From Ruminococcus albus AD2013 (lineage in GTDB: Bacteria; Bacillota; Clostridia; Oscillospirales; Ruminococcaceae), in the NCBI RefSeq assembly GCF_000526775.1, contig NZ_JAGS01000001.1, positions 2,356,001 through 2,420,000 on the forward strand: DNA of 64,000 bases, written 5' to 3'. Within the stretch, counting starts at the first letter, position 1. Each line of letters opens with the position of its first letter. The translations under genes were made by a program, and so were the position numbers. The notes under the pieces are model-generated. The model searched no databases. It worked only from the letters and a program-made list of their open reading frames with translations, and was not told where the DNA came from. Positions 27,801 through 36,401 of the stretch are shown here, in pieces.

Positions 27801-30800
27801 GTTCGCTGTCGATAACGTCATACTCGTTACCGTTTTCGTCAGTGATGGTGTTACCTGTCTCGGTCAGAGTATAAGTGCCATTTGTAAGTTCAACTTCAAG
27901 AGTCTTGCCCTTCTGAGATGTCCAAGGTGTACCTGTTACGGTCTTGCCGTTGGAATCCTTGATGGTCAGGATTGCACCTTCGAGTTCCTCGGAACCTGTG
28001 ATATCGAACTTGTTGATTGTTACCTTGGTAGTCTTCTGTGCGTCGTTTACCTTGATAGTATTGGTATCGGTATCTACATCGTAGAAGCCCTCGCCGCTGT
28101 TCTTGTCGGTGTTGTTTTCTACAACTGTTACCTTGCCGTTCTCTACCTTGAAAGTAAGAGTGCTGTCGATTACGTCATACTCGTTTCCGTTTTCGTCAGT
28201 GATAGTATCACCTGTCTCGGTCAGAGTGTAAGTGCCGTTTGTCAGTTCAACTTCGAGGGTCTTGCCCTTCTGGGATGTCCAAGGTGTACCTGTTACAGTC
28301 TTGCCGTTGGAATCCTTGATGGTCAGGATTGCGCCTTCAAGCTCTTCGGAACCTGTGATATCGAACTTGTTGATTGTTACCTTGGTGGTCTTCTTCTTAG
28401 CATCGCATACTGTGATGGTATTGCTATCCTCGTCACAGAGTACGTAGCCCTCGTCAAAATCGTTGTCGGAAGAATCTGCCAGAACTCGGCTATAAACATC
28501 GGTGATCTTTCCGTTTGTTACAGTGAATGTTACGTTGGAAGGAATGATCTCGTACTCAGCGCCTGCCTTTGCAGAATCAACTGCGGTCTCGGTAAGTGTG
28601 TAAGTGCCGTTTGCCAGGCCCTTAACTATGTGGTCGCTGCCGTTGGAATCCCATTCGTCTATGGTCTTGCCCGAGCGATCCTTGATAACAAGGTGAGCGC
28701 CCTTGACTTCTTCGGAATTGGTGATATCCTTCTTGGATACTGTGATATCGCTTCTTGAAGCATCACAGATAGTGATGGTGCTTCCGCTTGCCTTAGCATA
28801 GCCTACGCTTGAATTCTCAGGTGTTCTCTCATCATTGGGAGCAGGAACAGACTCAAAGCTTATGTTTCCGTTTTCATCGATGGAGAATATTACCTCGGAA
28901 TCCATTACCTCATAGGTAACGCCATCATATACAAAAGCACTGCCTGTTTCGGTGAGTGTGTAAGTACCGGGAACGAGTCCGTTGATCTGTGCTGCCTCTT
29001 CACCGGATACCCAGCTCATAACGAAATTCTTGCCGTTCTTAGCTGTATTCCACTCATTGAGTGTAGTATTATTTGCGTTAGCGTTGTTGATAGCGCTGAT
29101 CTGTGCATTGGTGAGACCCTTGACTGTCAGCTCAAGCTTAGCGTCCTTGACCTCTTTCTCACCTGTGATATCGGTCTTGTTGATAGTCAGATCTCTCTTG
29201 ATCTCAGCGTCCTTGATAGCATCGCATACTGTGATGGTGTTAGTGCCCTTGTCTGCCATAACATAGCTCTCAGTAGCACCTGTCTTAGGAGCACTTACAG
29301 CATCTGCGCGGTTTTCCTTAACTGCTGTCAGCTTGCCGTCCTTAACTGTGAAAGTTATCTTAGACTTTACAACATCATATTCATTGCCGAAACCATCAGT
29401 GATCTTCTTGCCGTCAGCAGCTTCCTCGGTAAGAGAATAAGTGCCGTTTACAAGACCTTCGATAACGTGCTCTCTGCCGTTGGATACCCATTCATCTACC
29501 AGATCGCCGTTCTCATCGAATACCGAGAGTTTAGCATTGAGCACTTCGGTCTCACCGGAAATATCAGTCTTTTTCAGAGTTACATCAGAATTGCTGATCT
29601 TCTCAGCGTCGCATATTGTGAACAGCTGATCGTTGTTATTGTAGAGGCAGTAGCCTTCGTCAGAATCCGCATTGGCATTTCTCTCAACGCCTCTTACATT
29701 TTTGATGGTGCAGCCGTAGGAAGCACGGTCTGCATCAGCCTCAACAGTAAATGTAACCTTAGAGGGTATAACATTATAAGTAACACCCTTATAGTCGAAT
29801 TCATTGCCTGTTTCCTCGAGAACATAGTCACCGGGTGCAAGTCTGAATTCGTGTGTTTCACCGTCTGATTCCCAAGAGAACAGTTCTTCGCCGTCAGCAG
29901 TAGATATTTTCAGCTGAGCGCCCTCTACCTCTTCTCTGCCTGTGATATTCTTCTTATCAACAGAAACGACGGTAGTATTTCTCGGCAGGTCGGTGTACAG
30001 GAAGTGCCACTCACCGTCAGGGTTGTTGACATAGCCTGCGGATTCCAGCCAGCCCGAGCTTGTACCCTTTATGCGGGTAACGGAATTTTCATCGGGTATC
30101 AGGAATATACCTGTTGACTTGTTGATATCCAGAGCCTTAACAGACTTCAGGTTCCATACGATATATCTTGCAGCATTCTGGTCGAGCCAGTAGTTCTTTC
30201 CGCCTGCAAGAGTATTCTCGTTGGAAGGAGTGGTGGACAGCTGATAATCAGCATCACCTATACGTCTGATATTGAACTCGTCAATACGTGCTTCGGTGAC
30301 TTCATCAAAGTTGAATATCACCATCTGAGTGCCCTTGAGCTCGATATGTACCTTACCGCTCTCAGCGATGTAAGGAGCGATAGCATCACCGTCGATAACG
30401 AGTACAGCGTCGTCATCGTAGCCCTCGCCGCTGATATAAGCATTTTCACCCACGATAGTAGGTGCAGCATTTACCGGCAGACCAGCCAGATCATTTGAAA
30501 CTGCCTGCATATTTGCAATGATAGGATCGATAACGCCCTTGATAGTGCTCTTATCCTCGTACTCTCTGGCGATACCGTCTCTGTCCATTGTCTCTTTCAT
30601 ACGTGACTCGCTGTCAAAATGAAGAACAGCGCCCTCTTCGCAGCAAGCGGAGGTGTTATCGATAAAGAACTTGCCATCGGGGTCGATATCGAAATCCTTG
30701 GAATCGAAATTCACGTAATCGGAGGGCTCGGCATAGTTGTCTATCTCATCATTGAAATGAACGAATTCGGCAAAATAGAAATGTCCGCCGAACTTGCCGC

Positions 30801-32019
30801 TGATATCAGGGGTATTTGCAACGTTGTTACCCTCGTAGTAATTAACAGCGTAGTTGGACTCTGTATGGTTGCCCTGCTCAAATCTGTCGATGACCATACC
30901 GTAGTACAGACCATTGCCCAGGATAGAGCGGAAATCATAACCATTGACAGATGAAGTCTTGTTAAAGCTGATATGCTCTGTATATTCGGGTATTTCAGCT
31001 TCAACAGAAGTCTGTCTGCCGTACTTTACAGTACTGCCTTTGAAAAATCCGCCGTTTGCGATCTCGCCGCAATTGCTGCGGTTAACAGCATTGTTTACTG
31101 TAAGGTCGCTTACAGAAGATTTCAGCAGTGTGACCTTGGTAGCAGCGCCGTTATAGTATTCAACGCCCTCGGGAGACTTTCCGTTGCTGTCATACCAGTC
31201 AGTTATATCGATAGTCTTGTTCTGCTCTCCGTTTAAGGTGAGTTTTTCAAGAACATACTTGTAATCGGTATCTGAAGTATCTGCTTCAACTAACAGATAG
31301 ATATTGTCGTCTTCAGTTATCGTTGCAGGTGCATCAAAGCTGAGTTCAACGCTGTACTTTGCAGGTGAAGCCTTTCCTGCGACAGCATCGAAGGAGAATG
31401 TTCCTCCGTAGGTGCTGTAGCCGCTGTATCCAGCATCGTTAAGCTCCATACCCTCGATATTATCAACAACAGTGCAGTTGTTTCCGCCTATCGCATTTTC
31501 AAGAGTAAGTTCTTTGCTCGGATCTGAATTCTTCAGAAAAACTCCTTCCATGGTGACAACATCGGGAACTACATCCTTTACCTGCCAGCTGCCCCACATT
31601 TCTGCGCCGCGTGAGCGTTTTTCCCAAAGTGAAAAAGCGGGTGAAGTCCAGTCCGTACCGTCGGCATCGATCTCAATGAGATCATAGGCATCTTTTGACT
31701 CGCCATCCTCAAAATATTTGAATGTAGTGCCCTGATAATCCGTATCCTTGCCCACAGCGTGAACCAGAAGATAGTAGGTATTATCCGATGTGCTGACGCT
31801 TACGCTTTCGCCTGTTGTGCTTCTGAAGTTTACCTTGGCTGTGGTATTTTCCGCTGACAGACTGTTGTCAGTATTGTCGCGTTCAAAACCTGTAACAGCT
31901 TCTGCCGAAGATGTCATCAGCACAGGTGAAACTCCGGGAAATGCACCAAGAACGAAAGACGCAGCAAGTGCAGCAGATGTCATGCCGCTGATGAAACGTT
32001 TGCTAAATGTCTTTTTCAT
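24814..32019 (-). CDS. Giant Cna_B-repeat surface adhesin with NPDTG anchor
   Basis: A 2401-residue surface protein. After a signal peptide (about 1-41) comes an N-terminal adhesive region of about 700 residues. Its part from about 400 to 700 (VWNLKSVKALDINKSTG ... GEWHF) resembles the choice-of-anchor A / pAdhesive family. Four divergent Cna_B domains follow, then nine nearly identical ones of about 119 residues, each with the Lys, Glu (LTETG) and Asn (VNDA) expected to form an internal isopeptide bond. A Ser/Asp/Glu stalk precedes NPDTG, a hydrophobic helix and an RRRK tail, the layout of a sortase substrate with a non-canonical motif. ATG 32019 has AAAGGA upstream and begins a proper signal peptide. 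It may bind plant cell wall or host glycans; the ligand is unknown. Confidence 0.88.
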   Translation of the reverse strand: MKKTFSKRFISGMTSAALAASFVLGAFPGVSPVLMTSSAEAVTGFERDNTDNSLSAENTTAKVNFRSTTGESVSVSTSDNTYYLLVHAVGKDTDYQGTTFKYFEDGESKDAYDLIEIDADGTDWTSPAFSLWEKRSRGAEMWGSWQVKDVVPDVVTMEGVFLKNSDPSKELTLENAIGGNNCTVVDNIEGMELNDAGYSGYSTYGGTFSFDAVAGKASPAKYSVELSFDAPATITEDDNIYLLVEADTSDTDYKYVLEKLTLNGEQNKTIDITDWYDSNGKSPEGVEYYNGAATKVTLLKSSVSDLTVNNAVNRSNCGEIANGGFFKGSTVKYGRQTSVEAEIPEYTEHISFNKTSSVNGYDFRSILGNGLYYGMVIDRFEQGNHTESNYAVNYYEGNNVANTPDISGKFGGHFYFAEFVHFNDEIDNYAEPSDYVNFDSKDFDIDPDGKFFIDNTSACCEEGAVLHFDSESRMKETMDRDGIAREYEDKSTIKGVIDPIIANMQAVSNDLAGLPVNAAPTIVGENAYISGEGYDDDAVLVIDGDAIAPYIAESGKVHIELKGTQMVIFNFDEVTEARIDEFNIRRIGDADYQLSTTPSNENTLAGGKNYWLDQNAARYIVWNLKSVKALDINKSTGIFLIPDENSVTRIKGTSSGWLESAGYVNNPDGEWHFLYTDLPRNTTVVSVDKKNITGREEVEGAQLKISTADGEELFSWESDGETHEFRLAPGDYVLEETGNEFDYKGVTYNVIPSKVTFTVEADADRASYGCTIKNVRGVERNANADSDEGYCLYNNNDQLFTICDAEKISNSDVTLKKTDISGETEVLNAKLSVFDENGDLVDEWVSNGREHVIEGLVNGTYSLTEEAADGKKITDGFGNEYDVVKSKITFTVKDGKLTAVKENRADAVSAPKTGATESYVMADKGTNTITVCDAIKDAEIKRDLTINKTDITGEKEVKDAKLELTVKGLTNAQISAINNANANNTTLNEWNTAKNGKNFVMSWVSGEEAAQINGLVPGTYTLTETGSAFVYDGVTYEVMDSEVIFSIDENGNISFESVPAPNDERTPENSSVGYAKASGSTITICDASRSDITVSKKDITNSEEVKGAHLVIKDRSGKTIDEWDSNGSDHIVKGLANGTYTLTETAVDSAKAGAEYEIIPSNVTFTVTNGKITDVYSRVLADSSDNDFDEGYVLCDEDSNTITVCDAKKKTTKVTINKFDITGSEELEGAILTIKDSNGKTVTGTPWTSQKGKTLEVELTNGTYTLTETGDTITDENGNEYDVIDSTLTFKVENGKVTVVENNTDKNSGEGFYDVDTDTNTIKVNDAQKTTKVTINKFDITGSEELEGAILTIKDSNGKTVTGTPWTSQKGKTLEVELTNGTYTLTETGNTITDENGNEYDVIDSELTFKVENGKVTVVENSTDKNSGEGFYDVDTDTNTIKVNDAQKTTKVTINKFDITGSEELEGAILTIKDSNGNTVTGTPWTSSKGKTLEVELTNGTYTLTETGDTITDENGNEYDVIDSELTFKVENGKVTVVENDTDKNSGEGFYDVDTDTNTIKVNDAQKTVTTKVTINKFDITGSEELEGAILTIKDSNGKTVTGTPWISQKGKTLEVELTNGTYTLTETGDTITDENGNEYDVIDSTLTFKVENGKVTVVENNTDKNSGEGFYDVDIDTNTIKVNDAQKTTKVTINKFDITGSEELEGAILTIKDSNGKTVTGTPWTSQKGKTLEVELTNGTYTLTETGDTITDENGNEYDVIDSELTFKVENGKVTVVKNNTDKNSGEGFYDVDTDTNTIKVNDAQKTTKVTINKFDITGSEELEGAILTIKDSNGNTVTGTPWTSQKGKTLEVELTNGTYTLTETGDTITDENGNEYDVIDSELTFKVENGKVTVVENSTDKDSGEGFYDVDTDTNTIKVNDAQKTTKVTINKFDITGSEELEGAILTIKDSNGNTVTGTPWTSQKGKTLEVELTNGTYTLTETGDTITDENGNEYDVIDSTLTFKVENGKVTVVENDTDKNSGEGFYDVDTDTNTIKVNDAQKTVITKVTINKFDITGSEELEGAILTIKDSNGNTVTGTPWTSQKGKTLEVELTNGTYTLNETGDTITDENGNEYDVIDSTLTFKVENGKVTVVENDTDKDSGEGFYDVDTDTNTIKVNDAQKTTKVTINKFDITGSEELEGAILTIKDSNGKTVTGTPWTSQKGKTLEVELTNGTYTLTETGDTITDENGNEYDVIDSELTFKVENGKVTVVENNTDKNSGEGFYDVDTDTNTITVNDAKKTDDSSSKPTTGDDSSKPEIEGPEDSSEDESQEESSSEEDSSSDSSSSESSSSADSSSSSTADSSSSSSTTTTSTASSTGNPDTGARVLINTAEFAAAVGLCFLAIRRRKNDDTDDQ
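25170..28392 (-). repeat. Nine near-identical Cna_B repeats (357-363 bp each)
   Basis: Unit boundaries recur about every 357 bp; two units have two extra codons (V/T residues) at the junction. Copies differ mainly at N/K, S/T and D/N positions, indicating recent expansion or gene conversion. Confidence 0.95.
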
Positions 32020-32236
32020 AGCTTTTTTCCTTTCGTAGTAGTATATGACCTTTTCTGCCTGCACGTCTGATGTGCGCCTTTTACAGCGAAACAGCCTGAC
32101 CGACCGCCTGCAAGAACATCACACCTGCATACAGAACAATATCCATGCACCGCACTTCCCAAAAGCGGCACAGGGAACTTCCCCAATAAGTAAAAACTTC
32201 TTATCCATCTCATTTTTACCCATTGCATATACATTT

Positions 32237-32265
32237 ATTATACACAAATCAACCACAACTGTCAA
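32237..32265 (-). promoter_or_regulatory. Sigma-A promoter of the adhesin gene
   Basis: TTGACA (32260-32265), 17 bp, TATAAT (32237-32242) on the minus strand. It implies a 210-nt untranslated leader. Confidence 0.87.
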
Positions 32266-32337
32266 GAGATTTTCATATTTTCACTGCCAAAAAAAGAAAA
32301 GTATTTAACCAAAAAATAAGCAGTCCATACAAAAAAA

Positions 32338-32366
32338 TAAAACGTCCGCAGTTTGCGGACGTTTTA
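32338..32366 (-). terminator. Terminator of the 32426-32863 gene
   Basis: AAAACGTCCGCA and TGCGGACGTTTT form a stem with a three-base loop. The T-run is on both strands; the gene ending here is on the minus strand. Confidence 0.85.
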
Positions 32367-32425
32367 TCGGGAAATAGGTGTTGGCATATCTCCAGGAATT
32401 TATATCACATAGATCAAAAATAAAT

Positions 32426-32863
32426 TCAGTGACGTGCTGACAGACCTGCTGTTTTGTGTGAAGCAAAATGTCCGTCAACAAAGAAGCCGATTATATCATA
32501 GATCAGCGAATATACGATAAATCCGAGTACAAAGAATGATGCGAATGCGGGATAATCAAAGCTGTTGAACTTCGAGAGATCATACCATATGGTCATTTCT
32601 CTTATCCTGCATACCAGACCGGATAAACCTGTGGATACCACGAACCACATCAGCATATACATCGCCTTATCGTACTGCTCGTCGTTACCCTTATGCGACG
32701 TTACAGCGCGATATATCGCAGAAGCAGCCATAGGCATCACAAACCATTCTGCCAATACGATCATGTTAACGAATGAGTACCCGCCAAATACAATGTCTGT
32801 CACAGTGAATGCTGCCCACGCAAAGAGGTTCATCAGTATCGTGAAAATAAACATGGCTGCCAT
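32426..32863 (-). CDS. Four-helix membrane protein, unknown
   Basis: 145 residues with four hydrophobic helices (about 3-25, 32-52, 68-88, 108-130) and a short His-containing C-terminal tail. I do not recognise the family. AAAGGA lies upstream of ATG. It has its own promoter and terminator. Neighbours are the adhesin on one side and smpB on the other, which give no functional hint. Confidence 0.7.
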   Translation of the reverse strand: MAAMFIFTILMNLFAWAAFTVTDIVFGGYSFVNMIVLAEWFVMPMAASAIYRAVTSHKGNDEQYDKAMYMLMWFVVSTGLSGLVCRIREMTIWYDLSKFNSFDYPAFASFFVLGFIVYSLIYDIIGFFVDGHFASHKTAGLSARH

Positions 32864-32963
32864 AACGATCTTCCTTTCTGTAAAAATAATAATAATTGAT
32901 TGATGGTGTGCGTTTTGTTAATGCAATTTAAGTAATTTAATACTCCGTTTAAATCTTGAACTT

Positions 32964-32992
32964 ATTATAGCATACTTCACAAAAGTTTTCAA
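32964..32992 (-). promoter_or_regulatory. Sigma-A promoter of the 32426-32863 gene
   Basis: TTGAAA (32987-32992), 17 bp, TATAAT (32964-32969), with TATGC before the -10 as in the promoter at 35867. Confidence 0.82.
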
Positions 32993-32999
32993 GATTTAT

Positions 33000-33442
33000 T
33001 TTACATAACTTATCTATACGCCATCGGCAAATTCTTTGTGCATTATGTTTAATACAGCTACAATTTTACCATATATTTGCTATTTTATGTTGCTTTTCGT
33101 GAAATAATTGCTTCAAACGTGTAATTAGTTTAATATATCAAAATTTATGAAACAGCATAATTGTGAACATCAACAATTCAGATCAGAAGAATCATCAGAT
33201 ATATTATTCGTTAAATATTATAAACAAAGACACATTTTATGTTATATTTTTAACAAGTATCATTTTCATTAATTGTTAACAATAATAATTTGTTAATATT
33301 TCGACTTTTCCTCACAGCATTCGACATAATTGGATATGTATTTAAAACCTTCGATTTGTTGCTCCTGACAGATAATATCGACCGATCAAACGGTATTAGT
33401 CACTATCCGACATAGTTCGCAGAAAAATATATATCCAACCCT
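33000..33442. other. AT-rich intergenic region with one long inverted repeat
   Basis: No coding region is supported in these 440 bp. The only structure I see is a 14-bp inverted repeat, TTGGATATGTATTT (33330-33343) against AAATATATATCCAA (33425-33438), enclosing about 80 bp with a small ACCG/CGGT hairpin. No promoter clearly points through it. Confidence 0.4.
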
Positions 33443-33471
33443 TTGACAAAACAGATAATATGTGTTATACT
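33443..33471 (+). promoter_or_regulatory. Sigma-A promoter of smpB
   Basis: TTGACA (33443-33448), 17 bp, TATACT (33466-33471). Confidence 0.85.
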
Positions 33472-33505
33472 ATTGTATGTCAGTAAAACAAAGGAGGTCA
33501 CGCCT

Positions 33506-33976
33506 GTGGCGATCGATAAAAAGGGCACGAAACAGATAGCCGATAACCGCAAGGCGCGGCACGACTACTTTATACTGGAAACCATCGAGTGCGGCATTGA
33601 ACTGGTGGGCACTGAGGTAAAGTCCATCCGCAAGGGCGGCGTTAACCTCAAAGACAGCTGGTGCAGTGTTGATGACGGCGAGATGTGGGTCAAGGGTATG
33701 CATATAAGCCCCTATGAACAGGGCAATATATTCAACAAAGACCCAAGGCGCGTCCGCAGACTGCTGCTGCATAAAAGAGAGATCATGAGACTTTTCGGAC
33801 AGGTTCAGCAGGAAGGTCTGGCGCTGATACCGCTTTCGCTGTATTTCAAAGGTAGCAGAGTAAAACTTGCGCTGGGTCTGTGCAAAGGTAAAAAGCTCCA
33901 CGATAAGCGTGACGATATGGCTAAAAAAGCCGCTGACCGCGAGATCGAGAGAACGCTGAAAGAGCGAAATATGTAA
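33506..33976 (+). CDS. smpB: SmpB, tmRNA-binding protein
   Basis: A 156-residue partner of tmRNA in rescuing stalled ribosomes. The core residues are in place: NRKARHDYFI, GTEVKSIRKG, the DSWC strand, and the C-terminal DKRDDMAKKAADREIER helix that enters the mRNA channel. GTG 33506 is the start because AGGAGG lies nine bases upstream; an in-frame extension would start inside the promoter. The tmRNA gene follows 97 bp later, so both rescue components are encoded together. Confidence 0.96.
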   Translation: MAIDKKGTKQIADNRKARHDYFILETIECGIELVGTEVKSIRKGGVNLKDSWCSVDDGEMWVKGMHISPYEQGNIFNKDPRRVRRLLLHKREIMRLFGQVQQEGLALIPLSLYFKGSRVKLALGLCKGKKLHDKRDDMAKKAADREIERTLKERNM

Positions 33977-34073
33977 TGACAAAGCGCGAAAATGCCATGG
34001 ATGGTAAAGCATAAGCTGATATATATCAAGCACCTCGCAGACAGCATCAGTTTTGCCTGTGTTATAAAAATAC

Positions 34074-34428
34074 GGGGATGTAAAGGTTTCGACGGGGGTC
34101 TTGAAGGACGATAAGCGAGTGGAGGAGCGCACTCTCCTTAAACGGCGTACGTTTTAAAATTAGACGACAACGATAATTTTGCAATGGCAGCCTAAGGGCA
34201 GCCCGTCTTGCCTGAGAGTACCACGGCTCGGGTAAAGGCGTCGACTAGTGGTGAACGTCTGCGGGCGATGGCTGTGACCCGCAGGTGTATTGCAGCCTAC
34301 CGGACCGAGGGGCGTGTCTGTTTGCCCGCGGCGAGGGAATCGGCGCAAGCTGAAATAACCGACTAGACTCGTAGAAATTCGTTTGGATGGGCTTTCGGAC
34401 AGGAGTTCGACTCTCCTCATCTCCACCA
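34074..34428 (+). ncRNA. ssrA: tmRNA (transfer-messenger RNA)
   Basis: Starts with GGGGATGTAAAGGTTTCGACGG and ends with a tRNA-like T arm (GGAGTTCGACTCTCC) and encoded CCA at 34426-34428. The 5' GGGGATG pairs with CATCTCC. The tag frame reads GAC GAC AAC GAT AAT TTT GCA ATG GCA GCC TAA from 34163 to 34195, giving the inferred tag (A)DDNDNFAMAA. The Met where most tags have Leu is notable. Several pseudoknot-like stems lie between. Length 355 nt is typical. Confidence 0.97.
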
Positions 34429-34446
34429 GCCCTCGCGCGGGCACGC

Positions 34447-34484
34447 ATCTCCCTCACCCGATATATAGTGAGGGAGATTTATTT
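34447..34484 (+). terminator. Terminator of ssrA
   Basis: Perfect 11-bp stem ATCTCCCTCAC / GTGAGGGAGAT followed by TTATTTTG. Confidence 0.9.
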
Positions 34485-34529
34485 TGTCAGGTTCGGGATC
34501 ATTCTTATTCTTTTCCTTATTGACAAGGA

Positions 34530-34556
34530 CGGACTTTTATAAGTCCGCTTTATTTT
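34530..34556 (+). terminator. Second hairpin terminator after ssrA
   Basis: CGGACTT / AAGTCCG with a four-base loop, then CTTTATTTTA. Probably a back-up. Confidence 0.6.
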
Positions 34557-34561
34557 ACAGC

Positions 34562-34589
34562 AAAAAGCGCCCCCGATCTCTCGGGGGCG
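34562..34589 (-). terminator. Terminator of the 34605-35777 gene
   Basis: CGCCCCCGA / TCGGGGGCG with a four-base loop, followed on the minus strand by CTTTTTG. Confidence 0.9.
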
Positions 34590-34604
34590 TTCATCATTGT
34601 GTTC

Positions 34605-35777
34605 TTATTTCTTAACATACCTGTGCTTGTTGACATCGTATGTTTCGCGGCTCTTTTTGCCGAGGATAAGGAATATCACACCGGCTGCCACTATGACGCC
34701 TGCAACTATTCCTATTACTATCAGCTTGAAGTTGCTGCCTTCATCGTCTTTATTGTCCGATGAGGAGTTATCTTTGCTGGTAACAGCGGCGGGCGTCTGA
34801 GTATCGGCAGGCTTTGTGGTCTCAACTGCATTATTATTGTCAGCTGCCGCTTCGGAATTCTCCGATACTTCGGGCTCGTCTTTCGCAATAGTCTTGATAT
34901 CAAGAGCGTAAATATCAGTGCAGGTTATGGGTGATTTTCCAGTATCTCCGATATACACGGTGGAAACGCAGGAGAAATCATCGGTTCCGTAAGCATCTTC
35001 CATGCTCTCGAAATCAAAAAGTGCATACTTATTGTTGAAAAGCACGGGTGCTACCTTGCCCCATACAGTATTATTCTTTGCTTTGGGCGAAACTGTATCA
35101 TCAGTGCTCTGCATGATGAATTCAACAGGCGCTGAAACAACATCCTTATCAAGGTCTGATTCAAATATCGCTATCACAAAGGAATTTTCTGCCATAGTGC
35201 TGACATCGAACTGGTCAACACCCACAGATATGCTCTGTCCCCAGTTCTCGCTGGTGGCAGGCTTTTTTGCGTGTACCCTTATAGTACGGCGGAAATCGTT
35301 CTCTGCCATCTCTTTGGAGGACAGAACATTAGTCGCAGTGAATCCCGTGCAGGTGACTGTGCTGCCATCGGCTTCAACATCGATAGCAAATACCGAAGAA
35401 AGCGCATTATCGCCCAGAGCCTCAGTAATGTCCGCATAGGTGAACACAGCCTCGCCGTCTTTAACTTCAGAAGCCTTTACTTCAGCAGATGCGGGCGAAC
35501 CGAACTCAAACTCGGTATTGTCGTTCTTGTCCCAGTAGCCAAGCACCAGCTTTACGGGACTTTCAGCGCCGTCCCCGCCGCTGTATGCAACTTTAACAGT
35601 AGTATCGGAAGTAAACTGAGAAGCAGCGAGATCTTTTGAATTCGCAGTGAAAGTTATGCCTTTGTCAGTTTCAACAGCTTTTTGGGTATCGAGTTCAACA
35701 TCTCCTGCAAAAGCTGCAAAAGTGCTTGCCGCTGCTGCGGCGATCACTGCCATGAAAACAGAAAGTGTCTTTTTCAT
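34605..35777 (-). CDS. Membrane-anchored extracellular protein with a duplicated beta-domain
   Basis: A 390-residue exported protein with a signal peptide (1-24) and a C-terminal transmembrane helix (about 350-373) followed by a basic tail, so the body faces outside. Two similar domains can be aligned: residues about 50-165 and 180-300 share the order 'S/APV-x-F/L', 'FTYADITEALG' versus 'FDFESMEDAYG', and 'STVTCTGF' versus 'SPITCTDI'. A disordered Asn/Thr/Ser stretch connects to the helix. I do not know the family; carbohydrate or protein binding is possible. AAAGGAGAAATAAA precedes ATG. Confidence 0.75.
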   Translation of the reverse strand: MKKTLSVFMAVIAAAAASTFAAFAGDVELDTQKAVETDKGITFTANSKDLAASQFTSDTTVKVAYSGGDGAESPVKLVLGYWDKNDNTEFEFGSPASAEVKASEVKDGEAVFTYADITEALGDNALSSVFAIDVEADGSTVTCTGFTATNVLSSKEMAENDFRRTIRVHAKKPATSENWGQSISVGVDQFDVSTMAENSFVIAIFESDLDKDVVSAPVEFIMQSTDDTVSPKAKNNTVWGKVAPVLFNNKYALFDFESMEDAYGTDDFSCVSTVYIGDTGKSPITCTDIYALDIKTIAKDEPEVSENSEAAADNNNAVETTKPADTQTPAAVTSKDNSSSDNKDDEGSNFKLIVIGIVAGVIVAAGVIFLILGKKSRETYDVNKHRYVKK

Positions 35778-35866
35778 TTTATTTCTCCTTTATTGTAAGA
35801 TTTTTAACCTATCACAAAATTATTAACTAAAATATAGTGCAAAATGACAATTCATTTGTTATGTGT

Positions 35867-35895
35867 ATTATAGCATACCTCATATTTCAAGTCAA
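35867..35895 (-). promoter_or_regulatory. Sigma-A promoter of the 34605-35777 gene
   Basis: TTGACT (35890-35895), 17 bp, TATAAT (35867-35872), preceded by TATGC. Confidence 0.82.
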
Positions 35896-35899
35896 TTAA

Positions 35900-36370
35900 A
35901 CTTTTTGCAGAATTTGCACATTATTTTTTGATTTATTATCTCCATTTCTGACAAATCGGCAAAGATTTTAACAATAAACTGATTTGGTCTTATATTATGG
36001 CACACGTTGTTTTATATTACGAAATGTTAAGTTCATTATTCGCCCAGAAAATGGAAATATCGTCTGTAACCGCGTAAAATTAAACGTTTTCGGCAACATA
36101 TGTGAGTGTTTTTTTAGATTTCATTCACTGCTATTTGATATATTTTTCGCAAAAAATCAAACAACTTTTACCACATATAAGAGCTATGATCCTTTTACCG
36201 TCAATTTTCCAAATTTTTTAACTTAATGCAATATCTGCTGCCGCGTTTACGATTTTTATAAATGCAAATATTTGAAACAAGTATTCTCCCGACAAACACC
36301 TGTATCACTTTTTACAATAATCGAAGGTTTCACGATTCGGCCACTACCGACTAATTATCATCTTATACAT
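35900..36370. other. AT-rich region between two minus-strand genes
   Basis: No coding region is supported. A strong minus-strand promoter (36371-36399) fires into it, but the next gene already has its own promoter at 35867-35895. Just after that promoter the sequence can form two small hairpins, TCGG/CCGA and AATCG/CGATT. It may be an untranslated RNA or long leader. Confidence 0.4.
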
Positions 36371-36399
36371 ATTATACTACAAAAACGTTAACAAGTCAA
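36371..36399 (-). promoter_or_regulatory. Orphan sigma-A promoter
   Basis: TTGACT (36394-36399), 17 bp, TATAAT (36371-36376) on the minus strand, just past the terminator of the 36483-37646 gene and 590 bp from the next start codon. Confidence 0.75.
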
Positions 36400-36401
36400 G
36401 A

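Noticed and set aside
25170..28392. Short + strand frames repeated within the adhesin array
   Set aside because: They recur once per Cna_B unit as shadows of the coding repeat.
32016..32234. 72-codon frame in the adhesin leader
   Set aside because: It overlaps the adhesin start and has no good ribosome site; unusual Cys/Arg content suggests chance.
36322..36360. Apparent similarity between this segment and 33345-33415 (shared AACCTTCGATT-like and TAGTG..C words)
   Set aside because: The words occur in inconsistent order and orientation, so a shared element is not supported.
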